NCBI GenBank assembly: GCA_028710565.1
Contig: JAQTTV010000009.1
Span: forward strand, 1 to 64,000
Source of the DNA: Gallionella sp.
Lineage (GTDB): Bacteria > Pseudomonadota > Gammaproteobacteria > Burkholderiales > Gallionellaceae
Direction of reading: 5' to 3'
DNA length: 64,000 nt
The notes under the pieces were generated by a model, which did no database searches, was not told where the DNA came from, and saw only the letters and a program-made list of their open reading frames with translations. Below, one piece after another: positions 53,078 through 62,314 of the stretch. A program made the position numbers and the translations under genes. Positions within the stretch are counted from its first letter, which is position 1; each line of letters opens with the position of its first letter.

Positions 53078-53915
53078 AAAAATTGATGGTGGCGTGGCTT
53101 ACCTTGCGCTGAAAGCCGCGCAGAAAAAATATGGCAAAGCCCCCCATGACTTGCCTCATGCGGAATTTGAGCGCGTTAAAATGATGGCGCAGCAACAACA
53201 TCAATTTGAAACCCGCGTCTTAATGACCCCCGAAGCGCGAGATGTCATGGTGCCACCCGCCACCTTGCAAACCGCCTTGGACGAAATTCGTGGTCGCTAT
53301 CCTGAAGCCGACGACTTTATCGCCGATTTGGCACGCAACGGCCTGGACGAAACCAGCTTCGCCGAAGCACTGACGCGCGAAATGAAAGTCGAAGCCGTAC
53401 TGGAAAAAGTCGCCTCACGTGCTGCCACCATCAGCGACTTGGACCTAGAACTCTATTTCCAATACCATCCCGACCAATTTCGTCGCCCTGAATCTCGACT
53501 GGCGCGCCACATCTTGATTACCATCAACGACACCATCGCCGACAACACCCGTGCAGCGGCACACAAACGCATCAGCGACATCGCGACACGACTGGCGAAA
53601 GCACCGCAGCGTTTTGAAGAACAAGCTCTCAAGCACTCCGAATGCCCCACTGCGCTAGACGGCGGCAAATTGGGCGACCTCCCCCGTGGCAAACTTTTTC
53701 CTGAACTCGACCAGGCATTATTTGAACTACAAGCGGGTGAAGTCAGTGGCGTACTAGAATCTGAACTCGGCTTCCATGTCCTACGCTGCGATGCCATCAC
53801 ACCTGCTACTGTACTGGGATTGAGCGAGGCAAAACCCCACATCCGCAAATTGATGGAGCAAAAACGCAAACGCGTTTGCCAACAAGCTTGGCTTAAAAAA
53901 GTGCTGGGTGAATAG
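53070..53915 (+). CDS. nifM: Nitrogenase maturation factor NifM (PpiC-type peptidyl-prolyl isomerase)
   Basis: A 281-residue protein from the ATG at 53070, preceded by GAGGAG inside nifZ. The N-terminal helical part is NifM-like (LALKAAQKKYGKAPHDLP). The C-terminal parvulin domain is RPESRLARHILITIND through CPTALDGGKLGDLPRGKLFPELDQALFEL and GEVSGVLESELGFHVLRCD. NifM is needed for active NifH. It is the last gene of the nif operon here. Confidence 0.93.
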   Translation: MAEKIDGGVAYLALKAAQKKYGKAPHDLPHAEFERVKMMAQQQHQFETRVLMTPEARDVMVPPATLQTALDEIRGRYPEADDFIADLARNGLDETSFAEALTREMKVEAVLEKVASRAATISDLDLELYFQYHPDQFRRPESRLARHILITINDTIADNTRAAAHKRISDIATRLAKAPQRFEEQALKHSECPTALDGGKLGDLPRGKLFPELDQALFELQAGEVSGVLESELGFHVLRCDAITPATVLGLSEAKPHIRKLMEQKRKRVCQQAWLKKVLGE

Positions 53916-53927
53916 CCCAACATATTC

Positions 53928-53996
53928 GTCATCCCCGCGCAAACCATGTCCCCGCCTAGGCGCGGGGCGGGATCCCGCTCTTGGGTTTTACTGGAT
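53928..53996. repeat. REP element downstream of nifM
   Basis: GTCATCCCCGCGC with CCCCGCCTAGGCGCGGGGCG and a closing TTTTACTGGAT, the same outer plan (GTCAT...CTGGAT) as the other REP units. It may help end the nif transcript. Confidence 0.55.
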
Positions 53997-54143
53997 TGCT
54001 GCTGCCGTAAAAACGATGAAACCCAAATCAACTCGCATCACACTGCCCTAGCCCTCTTCGATTCGCATACCGCTTCTTACCGAGTTTTGTGCTTGTTCGA
54101 TCAGAAATTTCTGACGTACAACCTCAAGTAAAGAACGATCGCC

Positions 54144-54833
54144 ATGAGCAACGCACCTTTTGAAATCGATTCCATTTCTGCAACAGATGGAGATAATTCG
54201 CTCTGGCTACAATGCTGGCGCGACCAACACACCGAAGATTTTCATCAATCTGTGGTCAACCCCCTGTTGTGCCGATTTTGGCCTACGCTGAAGTTGGCTC
54301 AGCAAAGTCGTGTCTTCGTCCCGCTCTGTGGTAAAAGTTTGGATATGATCTGGCTGGCGCAGCAAGGACATGAAGTCATAGGCGTCGAGCTGAGCCCCAT
54401 CGCCGTACATGACTTCTTTTTGGAAAATAAATTGCGTCCCGTGCAACAGCAACAAGGGAAATTTACTTTATGGCGTTGCGGCAAGCTCAGCATTTTGTGC
54501 GGAGATTACTTCGCGCTCACCACTACGGAAGTTGGGCTATTTGACACCGTTTACGATCGCGCCGCGCTGACCGCCCTACCAGAAAACATCCGCAGTCTGT
54601 ATGTCGCGCAGTTGAGACGGCTGCTACCTGCCTCGACCCAAGTCTTTTTGCTGACCATTGAGGATACTTCAGACAATACAATCTTTAACCAACCGATTGC
54701 AGTAGATGAGGAAATCAAGGCATTATATTCGGACGGGTTTGAAATTGATTTAGCTTATGTTGAAAGCGTAGTCGAGTCTGATATGCGTGCCGAGTACAAG
54801 GTGTACCAACTAAAACAACGTACGATTAAATAG
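54144..54833 (+). CDS. tpm: Thiopurine S-methyltransferase
   Basis: A 229-residue SAM-dependent methyltransferase of the TPMT family. WLQCWRDQHTEDFHQSVVNP is the family N-terminus, VFVPLCGKSLDMIWLAQQGH the SAM-binding loop, GVELSPIAV follows, and DTVYDRAALTALPENIR is diagnostic. Bacterial TPMTs methylate tellurite, selenium and thiol compounds. It stands alone on the plus strand. Confidence 0.93.
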   Translation: MSNAPFEIDSISATDGDNSLWLQCWRDQHTEDFHQSVVNPLLCRFWPTLKLAQQSRVFVPLCGKSLDMIWLAQQGHEVIGVELSPIAVHDFFLENKLRPVQQQQGKFTLWRCGKLSILCGDYFALTTTEVGLFDTVYDRAALTALPENIRSLYVAQLRRLLPASTQVFLLTIEDTSDNTIFNQPIAVDEEIKALYSDGFEIDLAYVESVVESDMRAEYKVYQLKQRTIK

Positions 54834-54946
54834 GGTTGTCTTACTTTAAAACACGCCTACACACCTAGTAGCATGCGGTTTGAACTCAGTCGACCGAAGC
54901 CAACTGCCAGTATCCACTCAGTAAAAAAATTGTTTACAGCGAAGAA

Positions 54947-55603
54947 TTATTTAGGTTTATTGCTCATCACGTACATCATATATTCAAAGAAAACCTGACA
55001 CCAATCTTGGTCATTGTCTTTGAGCGACTCAAGCAAATTTCTGACCTCACTCGCAGGCCAATTGGGGTTGTACGACACCATCATGCTGCGTGGGTAATAA
55101 TGAACGCTTTCTGACAGTCGCTCCCCCATCTTGTGTATCCCATCAAACATCAGAGCTAAGTCTTTATCTGAGTCAATTTCAGCAGTTAAATCACCATAGA
55201 TTTTCGGATGTAATTTTGTGTATTCAATGAAGCGCGTCAATACATAAAAGAATTCACCCTTATTATCCTTGGTGACAGGATCTCCTAACATAAAAGGTAA
55301 TACCGACAACTCCAACCAATAATAACCAAGCTTGGGATTGCGATGTTTTGAGACTCCAATAAAACCATTGCGCGCAGTTGCGCGTTGGATGGCATCATCC
55401 AACAATACTTTTTCTGAAGCGCGAGACGCAATCTCTTTTCCGACGAGTACACTCGGCTTAACCATAAAGAAATCAGGAAAATCGCTATAGAGACGACCAG
55501 AGTGATTATGATCGCGGTAATAGCAACTAAATACCTTAAGGGCTAATTCGCCGTTGTTTTCTAAATCGTAGTATTTCGCATGCGTCGCTTTATGTTGAGA
55601 CAT
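54947..55603 (-). CDS. Hypothetical protein
   Basis: A 218-residue soluble, aromatic-rich protein (KYYDLENNGELALKVFSCYY at the N-terminus, EFFYVLTRFIEYTKLHP in the middle, DNDQDWCQVFFEYMMYV at the end). No signal peptide, membrane helix or named domain is recognised. It is AT-rich compared with neighbours. The ATG at 55603 lacks a strong Shine-Dalgarno. The coding frame is convincing by length, but the function is unknown. Confidence 0.6.
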   Translation of the reverse strand: MSQHKATHAKYYDLENNGELALKVFSCYYRDHNHSGRLYSDFPDFFMVKPSVLVGKEIASRASEKVLLDDAIQRATARNGFIGVSKHRNPKLGYYWLELSVLPFMLGDPVTKDNKGEFFYVLTRFIEYTKLHPKIYGDLTAEIDSDKDLALMFDGIHKMGERLSESVHYYPRSMMVSYNPNWPASEVRNLLESLKDNDQDWCQVFFEYMMYVMSNKPK

Positions 55604-55754
55604 AAATTTATTCCTATACGTTGCTAAATTCTAAAGTGGTGTAAACGACCACGCATGATACCCTGCTATGCTAGAATTGTGCATCGATTCGAGATTATTT
55701 CTGTGATAAATTCCCTTAACGGGCAGCCCTTATTAAATACGGAGACGCTAAATA

Positions 55755-55988
55755 ATGAAAAAGCACCTAGTCGTTATACTTTTTTTGTCCATGAGCAGTG
55801 CATATGCTGCCTTGAATAAGTGGGTGGATGAGAAAGGAAAAGTACACTACTCCGATCTTCCTCCTCCTGCAAATGTGCAAAAAACCACGTTGCACTTTGC
55901 GCCCCCCCCTGTAGTCAGTGCTATTCTACCCGTTAGCGTAAGCGCACCTATAGCTATTTCGTCCCCGATCGCACAACCTCAACCGTGA
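55755..55988 (+). CDS. Small exported DUF4124 protein
   Basis: A 77-residue protein with a signal peptide (MKKHLVVILFLSMSSAYA), then LNKWVDEKGKVHYSDLPPP, the DUF4124 motif (short beta-hairpin with W-x-D-x-x-G-x-x-x-YSD). A Pro-, Val- and Ala-rich tail follows. A C8 run at 55902-55909 encodes part of that tail. GGAGACG precedes the ATG. The function of the family is not known. Confidence 0.85.
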   Translation: MKKHLVVILFLSMSSAYAALNKWVDEKGKVHYSDLPPPANVQKTTLHFAPPPVVSAILPVSVSAPIAISSPIAQPQP

Positions 55989-56143
55989 AATTACGCCCAC
56001 AGCGTACATTGCTACCACCTGTGCATTATAAGGTCTGTATGAACAGTCCTCAATTCTTGTTTTCGCAATACACCTGAACAAGGGAAGGAGTTATATCCCC
56101 CCTAGGTTAACCCTACTTGCATTTAAACTCGCAGGTAGACCAT

Positions 56144-56611
56144 TCACAATAGTACAGAATAGGCCTCTAGCTCCCGCTTAAAGCACTCTACATAATCAGG
56201 CACGTCAGCAACAAATTGGAAATCACCAAAATCAAACCCAGGTGCAACCGTACAGCCCATAAGGGCGTGACCTGATACAACGCGGGCGGCTTGCCACACG
56301 CCTGCGGGGATGATAGCGACACTTTGCCCACCTGATTCGAAATCGCCGAGTCGGTAAGTGGTTAGTTTGCGGGTCTGTGGATCGTAGGCAAATAATTCCA
56401 ACGTAAAGCCCGCATAAAAATGCCAAATTTCATCCGATTCCACCACATGCCAACGGCTGATTTGCCCCTCGCCCAGCAAGTAATAAATCGTAGTGAGTGC
56501 GGCGCGTTTGCCTCGCGGGGTGTCGAGGGAGGTGGGCGAACGGAAAATTTCCCGATACCAGCCACCTTCGGGATGGGGCTGGAGTTGTAGTGAGGCAATG
56601 AGTGTCTTCAT
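56144..56611 (-). CDS. DUF985 cupin-fold protein
   Basis: A 155-residue cupin. LQPHPEGGWYREIFRS is the diagnostic start of DUF985, followed by TTIYYLLGEGQISRWHVVESDEIWHFYAG and VIPAGVWQAARV-type residues. The ATG at 56611 overlaps the arnD stop as ATGA, so it is translated with arnD. Members of this family may bind sugars or act as isomerases; a link to aminoarabinose metabolism is only suggested by position. Confidence 0.85.
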   Translation of the reverse strand: MKTLIASLQLQPHPEGGWYREIFRSPTSLDTPRGKRAALTTIYYLLGEGQISRWHVVESDEIWHFYAGFTLELFAYDPQTRKLTTYRLGDFESGGQSVAIIPAGVWQAARVVSGHALMGCTVAPGFDFGDFQFVADVPDYVECFKRELEAYSVLL

Positions 56612-57534
56612 GATTGGTAGCAAAATGCGAGTGGCTTGGGGACTTGCACGGCTAACTTGCCGATGCGGCCATCAACTTCTCGCATCTCGATTTCGTGGTG
56701 AGGCAGCGCGTGATGATTGAGATGCGCTAAGTAATGTTCCATCGACACCAAGTCATAACCTTGTTTGCGCCAACCTGTTAGCAACTGTTCAAACACAGGC
56801 ATCCACTTGCCGCCTTCTAACTCCGCGTGCAGTGTAAAAACGTGTCCATTTGGCGGTGCGTCTTTGGTCAAATTCAACATATAGTCAGCGAGATTGTCCA
56901 GCGTAATACCGTCGCGGTTAATCAATTCATCCAGCGTAGGCAAGGTGGTCGGCAATTGAGGACACGCCACAATTTCGCCTTGCCATGTCGGGATAAACGG
57001 CTCCGTGCCGCGACTATCAGAACTGTAAGCAAAGCCAAAACGCTGCATCAACCGTAAGGCGTGGCGATTCATCTGCCAACCTGCCGCTGCGTGGCAATGG
57101 GGCGCATCGCCAAAGACTTTGGTATAAACATCCACCGCCCGTTGCAACTCGCGCTTGGTCCACGCCGCATCTTTGTTGACCACATGATCTTGCCAACGAA
57201 TGTGATCGTGGCAATGAATGCCCACTTCAAACCCCGCATCGCGCACGCTACGCAAGATGTCCGCGCAACGCTTGCCGATATTCGGCGAGGGTAACAACGT
57301 GCCATACAACAAGGTCTTAATGCCGTAATGCTCCACCACTGACATGCGCGAAACTTTTTTCAAATAGCCTTTGCGGAATATCCGAAAAATCGCCCGCCCC
57401 ATGTTGTCATTGCCAAGTGTGAAGAAAAAGGTCGCTCCTGCATGGTGATTCTTCAGAGTTTCCATTAAACGTGGCACACCCTCGCGCGTGCCGCGATACG
57501 TGTCCACATCAATTTTTAGGGCGAGTTGTTTCAT
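56608..57534 (-). CDS. arnD: 4-deoxy-4-formamido-L-arabinose-phosphoundecaprenol deformylase ArnD
   Basis: A 308-residue polysaccharide deacetylase-fold protein. LALKIDVDTYRGTREGVPRL is the metal-binding N-terminus, EVGIHCHDHIRWQD holds the zinc His residues, and AAAGWQMNRHALRL and SSDSRGTEPFIP are ArnD signatures. ArnD removes the formyl group before 4-amino-arabinose is transferred to lipid A, giving polymyxin resistance. It is followed by the coupled DUF985 gene. arnB, arnT and arnEF are not in the window. Confidence 0.94.
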   Translation of the reverse strand: MKQLALKIDVDTYRGTREGVPRLMETLKNHHAGATFFFTLGNDNMGRAIFRIFRKGYLKKVSRMSVVEHYGIKTLLYGTLLPSPNIGKRCADILRSVRDAGFEVGIHCHDHIRWQDHVVNKDAAWTKRELQRAVDVYTKVFGDAPHCHAAAGWQMNRHALRLMQRFGFAYSSDSRGTEPFIPTWQGEIVACPQLPTTLPTLDELINRDGITLDNLADYMLNLTKDAPPNGHVFTLHAELEGGKWMPVFEQLLTGWRKQGYDLVSMEHYLAHLNHHALPHHEIEMREVDGRIGKLAVQVPKPLAFCYQS

Positions 57535-57582
57535 GGGAAGGAAGTGTTCTAGGTTGCACTTTAAGTATGGCTCATGCCAGAA

Positions 57583-57680
57583 CTCCCCTCTCCCACTGGT
57601 GGGAGAGGGGGCGGGGGAGAGGGGAACTTTTCATTAAGAAGAGCCTCTCTCCCTAGCCCTCTCCCGCAGGCGGGCGAGGG
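57583..57680. repeat. Paired CTCTCCC/GGGAGAGG repeats
   Basis: CTCCCCTCTCCCACTGGTGG then GAGAGGGGGCGGGGGAGAGG, followed after 25 bases by CTCTCTCCCTAGCCCTCTCC and CGCAGGCGGGCGAGGG. It fills most of the gap between arnD and the decarboxylase gene. Confidence 0.7.
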
Positions 57681-57709
57681 AACACGTGCAGTGGGGATGT
57701 GTATAAGGC

Positions 57710-58750
57710 TTAGTTAACCAAATTCCGCGCTTCAGCCACTTGACCGCGATAGGCTTCAAAAATGTTGCGCAGTGTGTCCGCCATATTAACCGTGGGTTGC
57801 CAGTTCAATTCTTCGCAAGTATTGGTGATTTTCGGCACGCGGTTTTGCACGTCTTGATAGCCTTTGCCGTAATACGCTGCTGAGGTGGTTTCTACGATTT
57901 TCACTTTTTGTGCGGAAACTTGGTATTCAGGAAATTCGTTCGCCAACTTCATCATCATGTCCGCCAAATCGCGAATGGCGTAATTGTTGGACGGGTTGCC
58001 AATGTTGTAGATTTTGCCTGTCGCTACGCCGTCTTTGTTTTCGATGATTTTCATCAATGCGCTGATGCCATCGTCGATGTAGGTAAAGGCGCGTTTTTGC
58101 ATCCCGCCATCCACCAAGCTGATATTTTCGCCGCGCACGATATGACCCAAGAATTGCGTGACCACGCGTGAACTACCTTCTTTTGCCGTATGAATCGAAT
58201 CTAAGCCTGCACCAATCCAGTTAAATGGACGGAACAGCGTGAAGTTCAAGCCTTCCATGCCATAGCCCCAAATCACGCGATCCATCAATTGCTTGGAGCA
58301 GGAGTAAATCCAACGTGGTTTGTTAATTGGGCCGCAAATCAATTCGGAATTTTCAGGATCAAATTCTTCGTCATGGCACATGCCATATACTTCAGAAGTA
58401 GAGGGGAATACCAAATGTTTATTGTATTTAACCGCCGCGCGCACAATCGGCAAGTTCGCTTCAAAATCCAATTCAAACACGCGCAACGGTTGTTTCACAT
58501 AAGTCGAAGGGGTCGCAATCGCCACCAGCGGCAAAATCACATCACATTTTTTAACATGATATTCCACCCATTCTTTATTGATGGTGATATCGCCTTCAAA
58601 GAAATGGAAGCGATCATGTCCCATCAAATCGCTGATGCGATCGGTGCTCATGTCCATGCCATACACTTCCCAATCGGTGGTGTTCAAAATGCGGTTGGAA
58701 AGATGGTGACCGATAAAACCGTTCACGCCGAGTATGAGGACTTTTTTCAT
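57710..58750 (-). CDS. UDP-glucuronate C4 decarboxylase (ArnA C-terminal domain as separate gene)
   Basis: A 346-residue extended SDR enzyme equal to the C-terminal half of ArnA. It has NAD-binding VLILGVNGFIGHHLSNRIL, PSTSEVYGM, the active site IYSCSKQLMDRVIWGYG, and FNWIGAGLDSI and KRAFTYIDDG as in ArnA. It oxidatively decarboxylates UDP-glucuronate to the UDP-4-keto-pentose used by ArnB. The gene has its own spacing from the formyltransferase gene, with a terminator in between. Confidence 0.93.
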   Translation of the reverse strand: MKKVLILGVNGFIGHHLSNRILNTTDWEVYGMDMSTDRISDLMGHDRFHFFEGDITINKEWVEYHVKKCDVILPLVAIATPSTYVKQPLRVFELDFEANLPIVRAAVKYNKHLVFPSTSEVYGMCHDEEFDPENSELICGPINKPRWIYSCSKQLMDRVIWGYGMEGLNFTLFRPFNWIGAGLDSIHTAKEGSSRVVTQFLGHIVRGENISLVDGGMQKRAFTYIDDGISALMKIIENKDGVATGKIYNIGNPSNNYAIRDLADMMMKLANEFPEYQVSAQKVKIVETTSAAYYGKGYQDVQNRVPKITNTCEELNWQPTVNMADTLRNIFEAYRGQVAEARNLVN

Positions 58751-58818
58751 GTTGTTTCCTTGAGGGAGTATTTAAATAATTGTATTTGACGGCAATACCG
58801 TGCGTATTCGCCAAAGTA

Positions 58819-58843
58819 AAACAGGTCGCTAAACGACCTGTTT
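58819..58843 (-). terminator. Rho-independent terminator inside the arn cluster
   Basis: AAACAGGTCG (58819-58828) and CGACCTGTTT (58834-58843) form a perfect 10-bp stem with a 5-base loop. On the minus strand it is followed by TTTTA. It lies 15 bp after a 31-codon ORF and 68 bp before the decarboxylase start, so the two halves of the cluster may be separate transcripts. Confidence 0.8.
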
Positions 58844-58858
58844 GGGAATTCGGCAAGT

Positions 58859-58954
58859 CTAAAGAGAAAAAGTTTCGCGTCCCATGACGCGCCAGACTTG
58901 ACGGCGCATTAGAGCAAAAATTAAAAAGAGCGTCAAGAAAATTAGGGGATTCAT
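58859..58954 (-). CDS. 31-residue single-pass membrane miniprotein (candidate)
   Basis: ATG at 58954 to TAG at 58861-58859 encodes MNPLIFLTLFLIFALMRRQV followed by WRVMGRETFSL: one transmembrane helix and a basic cytoplasmic tail. GAGATAACG precedes the start. The stop is 15 bp from a strong terminator and the ORF lies 78 bp downstream of the formyltransferase gene in the same direction, which supports a real last gene of that transcript. No homologue is known to me. Confidence 0.5.
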   Translation of the reverse strand: MNPLIFLTLFLIFALMRRQVWRVMGRETFSL

Positions 58955-59032
58955 CACGTTATCTCATCGCTCAATTTTCATTTGCAAACCATCAATTTGT
59001 CTCACCGTCGGGGTGACTAGCTGTTTGCGACG

Positions 59033-59971
59033 TTATTCACCCAGCGGAAAGTGCGCTGCGCCGTGCCGTGACGCGAATTCAGTTGCGCTGATTGCTTCGC
59101 CCTCTAATTCAAATCGCACGATACGCAACACGCCTTGTCCACAAATCGCGTAAGCCTTGTTTTCTTTAACATAAAACGCGAGCGGCTTGCCGCTGGTGGT
59201 GCATTTTGTGACAAGCGTTTGCAAAATACGCAGCGATTTGCCTAGCAATATGCTGGTTGCGCCAGGATAAGGTGGGGCGACCGCACGCACCAGATTGTGA
59301 ATTTCCGTCGCAGATTTGCGCCAGTCTATGACCCCATCCGCCGCTTTGCGTCCGCCGAAATAGCCGCCTAGGCTTAAATCTTGTTTTACAGCGGGTGCTG
59401 ATCCAGATAGCAAATCGGGCAAAATGCGATGCAACGCCATTTCCGCCGCTACCGTCGTTTTCTGGAACACTTCATGTGCGGTGTCATTCGGTAAAATCGG
59501 CACGGCTTGCTGCGCCACGATGTCGCCGTTGTCGGGTTTTTCGGTCATGTAATGCAGCGTCGCACCCGTTTCGGTTTCGCCATGAATAATTGCCCAATTC
59601 ACTGGCACACGTCCGCGATATTTTGGCAGCAATGAACCGTGCATATTCAATGCGCCACGGGTTGGAATCTCCAACAACTCGCGTTTGAGCATTTCACGGT
59701 AGTAGAACGAAAAGAAAAATTCGGGTTGTAAGGCGCGGATTTGGGCGACCACTTCAGGGGTGTTAGGGTTGTCTGGCGTGATAGTAGGAATACCATGCAA
59801 GGTGGCCAATTCTGCAACGCTGCTAAACCAAATATTTTCATTGGGGTTGTCGCGGTGGGTAACCACCAGCTCAACTTCTACACCCTGCGCCAACAATACC
59901 GACAAGCAGCGGTAACCGACATTGTGATACGCAAAAACGACTGCACGCTGACCTAACGTTTCACTTTTCAC
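59033..59971 (-). CDS. UDP-4-amino-4-deoxy-L-arabinose formyltransferase (ArnA N-terminal domain as separate gene)
   Basis: A 312-residue formyltransferase equal to the N-terminal half of ArnA. RAVVFAYHNVGYRCLSVLL and NMHGSLLPKYRGRVPVNWAI contain the catalytic Asn and His and the HGSLLP loop, and the Asp lies in MTEKPDNGDIVAQ. It transfers formyl from N10-formyltetrahydrofolate to UDP-4-amino-arabinose. It overlaps arnC by 4 bp. The overlap is built of GTGAAA-type repeats. Confidence 0.93.
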   Translation of the reverse strand: MKSETLGQRAVVFAYHNVGYRCLSVLLAQGVEVELVVTHRDNPNENIWFSSVAELATLHGIPTITPDNPNTPEVVAQIRALQPEFFFSFYYREMLKRELLEIPTRGALNMHGSLLPKYRGRVPVNWAIIHGETETGATLHYMTEKPDNGDIVAQQAVPILPNDTAHEVFQKTTVAAEMALHRILPDLLSGSAPAVKQDLSLGGYFGGRKAADGVIDWRKSATEIHNLVRAVAPPYPGATSILLGKSLRILQTLVTKCTTSGKPLAFYVKENKAYAICGQGVLRIVRFELEGEAISATEFASRHGAAHFPLGE

Positions 59972-60918
59972 TTTTCACCTTTCACATCTTCAAGCACTGC
60001 TTCCACCAAATAGCGCGGTCTATGGCGTACTTGTTGGTAAATGCGTCCCACATATTCACCAAGCAGTCCAATACCGAATAATGCGATACCGATCATAAAG
60101 AACACCAACGCGAACAAGGTAAACATGCCTTCCGCTTCAGGGCCGATGATAAGGCGACGCACGACGAGGAAGACAAAAAACAGCGCGGAGAACAGTGACA
60201 CCACCATACCCGTGAGCGAAAACCATTGCAGCGGCACAACAGAAAACCCCGTCATCAAATCAAAATTCAGTCGTATCAAGCTATACAGCGAGTATTTGGA
60301 TTCACCCTCGGCGCGCTCTTCATGTTCCACCACCACTTCCGCAGGGCGACGCGCAAAGGTATAAGCTAGCGCGGGAATAAAGGTATTGACCTCTTTACAG
60401 CTGTTGATTGCATCAATAATGCCCCGATCATAAGCGCGCAACATACAGCCTTGATCGGTGATTTTGATGCGGGTGATGCGCTCACGGAAGTTATTCATGG
60501 CACGCGAGGCCACATGCCGCCACCAACTATCATTACGCTGTTTGCGAATGGAGCCTATGTAATCAAAACCCTCATCCATTTTCGCCAACAACTTGCTGAT
60601 TTCTTCAGGCGGATTTTGCAAATCGGCATCCAGCGTAACCACGCGCTGACCACGCGTATGTTCAAAGCCCGCCATAATCGCCATGTGCTGACCAAAATTG
60701 CCGTTAAACAAAATCACTCGCGTCACATCGGGGCGTAGCTGGAACTGTTCGCGCAAAATTGCGGCAGACTTGTCACGGCTACCATCATTGACAAACACAA
60801 TCTCATAAGGAATCGCCAGCTTATCCAGCGCGGGATACAATCGGCTAAACAAAGCATGCAAACCTTGTTCTTCGTTATAAACGGGAATGACAACGGAAAG
60901 AGAAATAGGTGTATTCAT
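59968..60918 (-). CDS. arnC: Undecaprenyl-phosphate 4-deoxy-4-formamido-L-arabinose transferase ArnC
   Basis: A 316-residue GT2 enzyme. LSVVIPVYNEEQGLHALF, FVNDGSRDKSAAIL and TLDADLQNPPEEI are the nucleotide-sugar and metal motifs, MLRAYDRGIIDAI follows, and two C-terminal membrane helices (VVSLFSALFFVFLVVRR, FALVFFMIGIALFGIGLLGEYVGR) anchor it. It attaches formamido-arabinose to undecaprenyl phosphate. It is the first arn gene in the window; the 245-bp gap to proB upstream (60919-61163) shows no gene. Confidence 0.94.
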   Translation of the reverse strand: MNTPISLSVVIPVYNEEQGLHALFSRLYPALDKLAIPYEIVFVNDGSRDKSAAILREQFQLRPDVTRVILFNGNFGQHMAIMAGFEHTRGQRVVTLDADLQNPPEEISKLLAKMDEGFDYIGSIRKQRNDSWWRHVASRAMNNFRERITRIKITDQGCMLRAYDRGIIDAINSCKEVNTFIPALAYTFARRPAEVVVEHEERAEGESKYSLYSLIRLNFDLMTGFSVVPLQWFSLTGMVVSLFSALFFVFLVVRRLIIGPEAEGMFTLFALVFFMIGIALFGIGLLGEYVGRIYQQVRHRPRYLVEAVLEDVKGEK

Positions 60919-61163
60919 GGAGGGTATTCTACCGCAAGGGTATAAATAGCAGAAGCGCGTGATGGATGGCGCAGGATATTGATGTGGCGTGAGTGATAGA
61001 GCAAAAATATTCTTGGCTCATTGCATTCCATCTCGCAGAGGCCTCTCTCACTGACGAGATAATGTTCATCACCAGTCTCTTCATTCTGCAGCAACCTCTG
61101 GACGAATGATCTAATTGGTCGAGTAGACCGTACTTGCACAAATGTTGATACCTACGGGGTAAG

Positions 61164-62282
61164 CTACAACACCACTAAATTATCCCGATGGATCATTTCA
61201 CTGTCACCGCCGTACCCGAGCAAGGTGGTAATTTCCGCGCTGGCGTGTCCTGCGAGTCGAGTGGCTTCTTGAGCATTGTAATTAACCAAACCGTGGGCTA
61301 GAACTGTGCCGTCTAAACTGATACAAGCGACCACCGCGCCGCGTTCAAATTCGCCGAACACGCTTTTCACGCCGATGGGCAACAGGCTTTTGCCTTCGTC
61401 GCGCAGTGCCTTGACTGCACCATCATCCAACACCAATTTTCCAGCGACTTGCAGATGATCTGCAAGCCATTGTTTGCGCGCTGCCAAAGTCAATGCGGGG
61501 GCAGTCAGCAAGGTGCCGATAGACTCCCCCTGCAACAAGCGCAACAACACATCACGCTCGTGTCCAGAGGCAATGGCGGTGTGCGCGCCACTGCGAGCAG
61601 CTCGTTTGGCGGCGAGGATTTTGGTCAACATGCCGCCACGTCCGATGGCACTGCCTGCTCCACCCGCCATGGCTTCTAACGATGCGTCGCCTGCTAAACC
61701 CAGACTGACCAAGGTAGCAGCAGGCTCTTTGCGTGGATCGGCCGTGAACAAGCCTATTTGGTCAGTCAAAATCACCAAGGCATCGGCATCGATCAAGTTC
61801 GTTACCAGCGCGCCCAAGGTGTCATTATCCCCAAATTTGATTTCGTCGGTGACAACTGTGTCGTTTTCGTTAATGATGGGAATGACGCGCAAACTAAGCA
61901 GCGTGGTCAAGGTGGCGCGGGCATTGAGATAACGTTCGCGGTCAGTCAAATCGGCGTGGGTGAGCAATACTTGCGCGGCATGCAAATCGTGTTGGCGGAA
62001 GCAACTTTCATAGGCTTGTACCAAGCCCATTTGCCCGACGGCAGCGGCGGCTTGCAGCTCATGTATTGCGGTGGGACGCGTTGTCCAGCCTAAACGCTGC
62101 ATGCCTTCAGCAATCGCGCCCGAAGAAACCAGCACGATTTCATGTCCGCTGGCATTCAGCGCGGCAATTTGGCGCGCCCAGTTGCGTAAGGCTTGCAAGT
62201 CTAAGCCCGCGCCTTGATTGGTCACCAAACTGCTGCCGACTTTGACGACGATGCGTTTGGCGGTGGTAAGTAGGGTAGTCAT
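61164..62282 (-). CDS. proB: Glutamate 5-kinase ProB
   Basis: A 372-residue enzyme with an amino acid kinase domain ([49 protein letters not shown]) and a C-terminal PUA domain (about 280-372, including [19 protein letters not shown]). It phosphorylates glutamate in proline synthesis. It follows obgE in the same direction after a repeat-filled gap of 145 bp, a common gammaproteobacterial order. Confidence 0.97.
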   Translation of the reverse strand: MTTLLTTAKRIVVKVGSSLVTNQGAGLDLQALRNWARQIAALNASGHEIVLVSSGAIAEGMQRLGWTTRPTAIHELQAAAAVGQMGLVQAYESCFRQHDLHAAQVLLTHADLTDRERYLNARATLTTLLSLRVIPIINENDTVVTDEIKFGDNDTLGALVTNLIDADALVILTDQIGLFTADPRKEPAATLVSLGLAGDASLEAMAGGAGSAIGRGGMLTKILAAKRAARSGAHTAIASGHERDVLLRLLQGESIGTLLTAPALTLAARKQWLADHLQVAGKLVLDDGAVKALRDEGKSLLPIGVKSVFGEFERGAVVACISLDGTVLAHGLVNYNAQEATRLAGHASAEITTLLGYGGDSEMIHRDNLVVL

Positions 62283-62314
62283 GGGTTATTAGTTAAGAGT
62301 CAACAAGGTTGTAA

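Noticed and set aside
60919-61163. 74-codon ORF upstream of arnC
   Set aside because: No Shine-Dalgarno and no domain pattern; treated as non-coding.
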